Below are positions 60,430 through 64,000 of a DNA stretch of 64,000 nt, one piece after another (position 1 is the stretch's first letter; every line of letters starts with the position of its first letter). A program made the position numbers and the translations under genes. Source of the DNA: Alphaproteobacteria bacterium (GTDB lineage: Bacteria; Pseudomonadota; Alphaproteobacteria; UBA8366; Aestuariispiraceae); assembly GCA_024743195.1 (NCBI GenBank), contig JANSXE010000006.1, positions 124,001 through 188,000 of the forward strand, given 5' to 3'. A model generated the notes under the pieces. That model was not told where the DNA came from. It searched no databases and was given only the letters and a program-made list of their open reading frames with translations.

Positions 60430-61229
60430 GCGCCGAGCCCGAAAAGCCCCGGGACGACCGTCCGCCGAAGATCCGCATGCGCGGGGTCGAGAAGCGTTTC
60501 GGCCCCAAGGAGGTGCTGACCGGCGTCGATCTCGATGTGCGCCCGCAGGAATCAGTCGTGGTGATCGGCGGCTCGGGCTCGGGCAAGTCGGTGCTGCTGA
60601 AGTGTATTCTCGGCCTTCTGACGCCCGAAGCCGGTGAGATCGAAATCGACGGCAAGCCGGTCACCCACGTGACCGGGCGGGAGCGCGAGGCGGTCAACGC
60701 CAAGATCGGCATGCTGTTCCAGAACGCCGCGCTGTTCGACAGCCTGCCCGTCTGGGAGAATGTCGCCTTCGGTCTGATCCAGGGCCAGCGGATGAAGCGC
60801 GCGGCGGCGAAGGAGATCGCGATCCAGAAGCTGGCCGACGTCGGGCTCGGCCCCGATGTCGGCGAGCTCTCGCCGGCCGAGCTGTCGGGCGGGATGCGCA
60901 AGCGCGTCGGCCTCGCCCGCGCCATCGCCGGCGACCCGGACATCATCTTCTTCGACGAGCCGACGACGGGCCTCGACCCGATCATGGGCCATATCATCGA
61001 CGATCTGATCGTCCATTGCGTGCGCCAGGTGGGCGCGACCGCGGTTTCGATCACCCACGACATGCCGAGCGCGCGGCGCATCTCCGACCGCATGGCGATG
61101 CTCTACAAGGGCAAGATCATCTGGACCGGCGAGACGGCGAAGATCGACGAGTCGGGCAACGACTATGTCGATCAATTCATCCACGGCGCCGCCGAGGGCC
61201 CTATCCGGATGGAGCTGCGCAAGCTCTGA
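60426..61229 (+). CDS. mlaF: Mla lipid-transport ATP-binding protein
   Basis: The 267-residue ABC ATPase has the P-loop I-G-G-S-G-S-G-K-S at about 47-55, Q-loop L-F-Q-N-A-A-L-F, signature L-S-G-G-M-R-K-R-V, Walker B I-I-F-F-D-E-P-T, and switch His in S-I-T-H-D-M. It pairs with mlaE to move lipids between the two membranes. The ATG at 60426 overlaps the mlaE stop. Confidence 0.95.
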   Translation: MSAEPEKPRDDRPPKIRMRGVEKRFGPKEVLTGVDLDVRPQESVVVIGGSGSGKSVLLKCILGLLTPEAGEIEIDGKPVTHVTGREREAVNAKIGMLFQNAALFDSLPVWENVAFGLIQGQRMKRAAAKEIAIQKLADVGLGPDVGELSPAELSGGMRKRVGLARAIAGDPDIIFFDEPTTGLDPIMGHIIDDLIVHCVRQVGATAVSITHDMPSARRISDRMAMLYKGKIIWTGETAKIDESGNDYVDQFIHGAAEGPIRMELRKL

Positions 61230-61264
61230 CGCCCCGCGTCCCGCCCTTTGTTGACAGACACTCA

Positions 61265-61284
61265 CAAGACTGTGCCCGGTCTTG
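61265..61284. promoter_or_regulatory. Inverted repeat upstream of the YghU-type gene
   Basis: CAAGAC, an eight-base spacer and GTCTTG form a 6-bp inverted repeat 76 bp before the start. A TTGACA hexamer at 61251-61256 lies just in front, but I see no matching -10 box. It could be an operator for an oxidative or sulfur-stress regulator, which cannot be named here. Confidence 0.3.
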
Positions 61285-61359
61285 CCGATTTCGGCGCGCG
61301 GGGCCACCTTGGCCTCCAGTGAGGCAAGACGCCTTGCATGAATCGGAGGGATTGAGAGC

Positions 61360-62238
61360 ATGAGCGACGCCGACCCGCGACCCAGCAGCGCCTACACCCC
61401 GCCTAAGGTCTGGACCTGGGACAAGGAGAGCGGCGGGCGCTTCGCCAGCACCAACCGCCCCATCGCCGGCCCGACGCATGAGAAGGATCTGCCGGTGGGG
61501 AAGCACCCGCTGCAGCTCTATTCCATGGGCACGCCGAACGGGGTCAAAGTCACGATCCTGCTGGAGGAACTGCTGGCGCTCGGTCATGCGGGCGCGGAGT
61601 ACGACGCGCACCTGATCGAGATCGGCGAAGGCGACCAGTTCGGCAGCGGCTTCGTCGCGATCAATCCCAACTCCAAGATCCCCGCGCTCTTGGACCGCAG
61701 CACCGAGCCGCCGACGCGGGTCTTCGAATCCGGCGCCATCCTGCTCTATCTGGCGGAGAAGTTCGGCGAGTTCCTGCCCAGCGAGCACCACGCCCGGACC
61801 GAGACGCTGAACTGGCTGTTCTGGCAGATGGGCAGCGCGCCCTATCTGGGCGGCGGGTTCGGCCATTTCTACGCCTATGCGCCGGAGCCGATGGAGTATC
61901 CGATCAATCGCTTCGCCATGGAGACGAAGCGCCAGCTCGACGTGCTGGACCGGCATCTGGCGGACAATCGCTACATGGGGGGCGACGTCTACAGCATCGC
62001 CGACATCGCGATCTGGCCCTGGTACGGGGTGCTGGCGCTGGGCAAGATCTACGACGCCGGCGAGTTCCTGGACGTGCAAAGCTACGAGAACGTCCAGCGC
62101 TGGACCCGGGAGGTCGGAACCCGTCCCGCCGTGGAGCGCGGCCGGATGGTGAACCGCACCCGGGGCGAGGACCACGAGGTCGTGCGCGAGCGGCGCGGAC
62201 CCGAGGATTTCGACGGCAAGACCGGCGTGAAGATCTGA
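61360..62238 (+). CDS. yghU: YghU-type glutathione transferase
   Basis: The 292-residue protein aligns by eye with YghU: an N-terminal extension (Y-T-P-P-K-V-W-T-W near 12-20), the thioredoxin-fold glutathione site with H-P-L-Q-L-Y-S-M-G-T-P-N-G-V-K near 48-62, and P-A-L-L-D-R preceding a G-A-I-L-L-Y-L-A helix. These enzymes have disulfide-bond oxidoreductase activity. GGAGGG precedes the ATG. An inverted repeat lies in the upstream region. Confidence 0.92.
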   Translation: MSDADPRPSSAYTPPKVWTWDKESGGRFASTNRPIAGPTHEKDLPVGKHPLQLYSMGTPNGVKVTILLEELLALGHAGAEYDAHLIEIGEGDQFGSGFVAINPNSKIPALLDRSTEPPTRVFESGAILLYLAEKFGEFLPSEHHARTETLNWLFWQMGSAPYLGGGFGHFYAYAPEPMEYPINRFAMETKRQLDVLDRHLADNRYMGGDVYSIADIAIWPWYGVLALGKIYDAGEFLDVQSYENVQRWTREVGTRPAVERGRMVNRTRGEDHEVVRERRGPEDFDGKTGVKI

Positions 62239-62282
62239 GCCGCCCGCTCTCCACGACATTGTGACCGGCCCGTGAGGCCTGC

Positions 62283-62308
62283 GCGCCGTCCGCCGATGCG
62301 GGCGGCGC
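62283..62308 (+). terminator. Hairpin after the YghU-type gene
   Basis: GCGCCGTCC pairs with GGGCGGCGC around an eight-base loop (one T-G pair). It lies 45 bp after the stop. The following bases (ATGGCGTTT) have a short T-run, so it is only a moderate terminator. Confidence 0.4.
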
Positions 62309-62366
62309 ATGGCGTTTCGGGTGGACGCAATTTTCTCGTCATATCAGACAGCTACCCTTCGGTTCG

Positions 62367-62402
62367 ATAGGTTCGGGCACCTATTGCACATATTATAAAT
62401 GT
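62367..62402. promoter_or_regulatory. Palindromic operator-like sites before the rhodanese gene
   Basis: Two short palindromes lie close together: ATAGGT-N6-ACCTAT at 62367-62384 and the AT-rich ACATATTATAAATGT at 62388-62402. They sit in the AT-rich 62330-62460 region about 93-128 bp upstream of the rhodanese start. This is where a promoter and a repressor site would be expected. ArsR-type sulfide sensors often control rhodanese/YeeE operons, but the binding protein is not shown here. Confidence 0.4.
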
Positions 62403-62494
62403 AAATAAAATTATCCCTCTTGATTTAATGTGAAAAATGGCTATCTCTGCGGTCGGCCCGCATTTGGGATAGACTGATGGATAGGAGATCGACC

Positions 62495-63439
62495 ATGCGC
62501 ACCGTGCTCGCCGCCGCCTTCGGCGCGGCCCTTCTGATGCTTCCGACCGCCGGCGCCTCCGCCGCCGAGCGGGACTTCGGCCCGCTGATTTCCGCCGCGG
62601 ACTTGGCGGCGGCCCAGCCGGCGGTCGATCCGCTGATCCTCGACATCCGCGGCGCGGAGGTCGCCGACGGCCGCATCCCGGGCGCCGTGAGCGCGCCCTA
62701 CGGCCAATTCCGGGGCCCACAGGAGAATCCCGGCCAACTGTTGAGCGAGGCCGAATTCACCGCGCTGTTCCAGCGCCTCGGCGTGACGCCCGAGCGGCCG
62801 ACCGTGATCGTCCATCAGGGCCGCGACGCGACCGATTTCGGCGCCGCCGCCCGGGTCTATTGGACGCTGAAGACCGCCGGCGTCGAGGAGCTGGCCATCC
62901 TGAACGGCGGCATGAACGCGTGGACGGCGGGCGACGCGCGCCCCGTCAGCCAGACGGCCGCGACGCCGCGCCCGAGCGACGTCGCCGTTCGGCTCAACGA
63001 TGCGTGGCTCGCCGAGCGGGACGAGGTGCTGGCCATCGTCCAGGGCGGGCAAAGCGGCCGGCTGATCGACGCCCGGCCGGAATCCTTCTACAATGGGGAT
63101 CAAGCGCACCCCGCCGCCGCGAAGCCCGGCACGCTGCCGCAATCCGAGTACTTCACCCATTCCGGCTGGTTCGACGACGGCCCCGCCATCATCGACGCCG
63201 ACGCCGCGCGCCAGTTGGCCCAAGCCAACGGCTTCCGGGACGGCGACAAGCTGATCTCCTTCTGCAACACCGGCCATTGGGCGGCGACCAACTGGTTCGC
63301 GCTCAGCGAACTCGCCGGGATCGAGGGCGTGAAACTCTATCCGGAATCGATGGTCGGCTGGTCGCACGCCGGGCTTCCGATGGCCAACACGCCGAGTCTG
63401 GTCGAGAACCTCTTCAACCAGATCCGGGAGGCCCTGTGA
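62495..63439 (+). CDS. Periplasmic two-domain rhodanese (sulfurtransferase)
   Basis: The 314-residue protein has a signal peptide (M-R-T-V-L-A-A-A-F-G-A-A-L-L-M-L-P-T, cleavage near A-S-A-A). I chose ATG 62495 because AGGAG lies seven bases upstream. Two rhodanese domains follow. The N-terminal one has H-Q-G-R-D in place of the active Cys loop, so it is probably non-catalytic. The C-terminal one has Cys257 in I-S-F-C-N-T-G-H-W-A. It would transfer sulfur from thiosulfate in the periplasm, next to a YeeE-type importer gene 49 bp downstream. Confidence 0.92.
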   Translation: MRTVLAAAFGAALLMLPTAGASAAERDFGPLISAADLAAAQPAVDPLILDIRGAEVADGRIPGAVSAPYGQFRGPQENPGQLLSEAEFTALFQRLGVTPERPTVIVHQGRDATDFGAAARVYWTLKTAGVEELAILNGGMNAWTAGDARPVSQTAATPRPSDVAVRLNDAWLAERDEVLAIVQGGQSGRLIDARPESFYNGDQAHPAAAKPGTLPQSEYFTHSGWFDDGPAIIDADAARQLAQANGFRDGDKLISFCNTGHWAATNWFALSELAGIEGVKLYPESMVGWSHAGLPMANTPSLVENLFNQIREAL

Positions 63440-63488
63440 GCCGAGGTCGTCACCAGGCCTACGCCGGCCGCGTCGCGGACGGGGCCGC

Positions 63489-64000
63489 ATGACCGCCTGG
63501 GCTTTGGATGAGGCCCGGCCCCGCACCGGCCTGTCGCGCGCGACGGTGGTCGTCCTCCTGACGGCCGCCGTCGGCGCGACGGCGCTGCTGGCCGGGGCGC
63601 GGTTCGGTCTCCTGCTCCTGATCGGGCTCGGTTTCGGGATCGCGTTGGAGGGGCTGCGCTTCGGCTTCGCGGGCCCGTGGCGCGCCCAGATCCTGCGGCG
63701 CGAGCCGGCCGGACTGGTGGCCCAGCTTCTGGCGATCGGTCTGGTCGCCTTGGCGGCCTTCCCACTGATCGCGCAGAATCCGGGGGAGTTGGTCGGCGCG
63801 CACGCGCCGGTCGGCGTCGCGATGATCGGCGGGGCCTTCGTCTTCGGTCTATGCATGCAGCTCGTGCTGGGCTGCGGCTCCGGCACGCTGGTCAACGCCG
63901 GCAGCGGCAATGCGGTCAGCGCGCTCGCCCTGCCCTTCTTCGCCGTCGGCAGCTTCGCCGGCGCCTATCATCTGGATTGGTGGATCGGGCTCGGGTCCGC
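63489..64000 (+). CDS. YeeE/YedE (TsuA)-family sulfur transporter, 5' part
   Basis: This gene runs off the right edge after 170 codons. Its start (ATG 63489) is 49 bp after the rhodanese stop. It has hydrophobic helices beginning near residue 20, and the family motif F-V-F-G-L-C-M-Q-L-V-L-G-C-G-S-G-T-L at about 118-135. That motif contains a Cys-Gly-Ser-Gly site like the one that handles thiosulfate in TsuA. The pair rhodanese plus YeeE suggests import or detoxification of reduced sulfur. Confidence 0.88.
   Translation, partial: MTAWALDEARPRTGLSRATVVVLLTAAVGATALLAGARFGLLLLIGLGFGIALEGLRFGFAGPWRAQILRREPAGLVAQLLAIGLVALAAFPLIAQNPGELVGAHAPVGVAMIGGAFVFGLCMQLVLGCGSGTLVNAGSGNAVSALALPFFAVGSFAGAYHLDWWIGLGS

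Overview
The window is one contiguous, GC-rich piece of a bacterial chromosome, almost certainly from an alphaproteobacterium. FlaF, FlbT and an FlbD-type sigma-54 activator are hallmarks of that class. FlhF and FlhG suggest few, polar flagella. The lack of FlaF/FlbT-type genes elsewhere, the short flagellin form and the general gene set fit a Rhodospirillales-like organism, but I cannot name the genus from the sequence alone.

The left 34 kb is flagellar. Positions 153-9893 (minus strand) form a flagellin-glycosylation block: a formyltransferase, an N-acetyl sugar amidotransferase, a glutamine-dependent asparagine-synthase-type amidotransferase, a NeuB-type nonulosonate synthase, a DUF115/Maf-type protein, a TPR plus OGT-like glycosyltransferase, and flagellin itself. 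Together they suggest a nonulosonic acid (legionaminic/pseudaminic type) carrying amidino and formyl groups and attached to flagellin. Positions 10180-17936 carry flgL, flaF, a second formyltransferase, flbT (opposite strand), a FlaG-like gene, fliK, flgD and flgE. Two near-consensus sigma-54 promoters precede flgL and fliK. Positions 18670-29752 carry fliF, fliG, fliH, fliN, motA, flbD (with an apparent one-base frameshift near its start), flhA, flhF and flhG. After a 1.3 kb debris zone (REP-like repeat, a 32-codon ORF, a frameshifted pseudogene), 31069-34124 encodes a second FliK-like protein, a QueF-like protein that has lost its catalytic residues, and a GGDEF diguanylate cyclase. The first two genes are translationally coupled, and a possible sigma-54 promoter lies upstream.

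The right 30 kb is mostly housekeeping. It holds sodB, holC and pepA (minus), then lptF-lptG-surA-pdxA-rsmA (plus, tightly overlapping), gmk and yicC (minus), an SDR gene, a secreted phosphoesterase, cfa, and the fatty-acid block fabD-fabG-acpP-fabF-mltG (minus). Four 17-bp direct repeats lie upstream of fabD. These are followed by rpsF-rpsR-rplI, dnaB, a class II aldolase, alr-mlaE-mlaF, a YghU-type glutathione transferase, and a periplasmic rhodanese next to a YeeE/TsuA-type sulfur transporter that runs off the right edge.

No rRNA, tRNA, CRISPR array, insertion sequence or prophage was seen. The features most worth following up are the Cys-free QueF-like gene in the flagellar locus, the formylated/amidated flagellin-glycan block with two different glycosyltransferase candidates, the formyltransferase overlapping both flaF and flbT, the flbD frameshift, and the repeats upstream of fabD.
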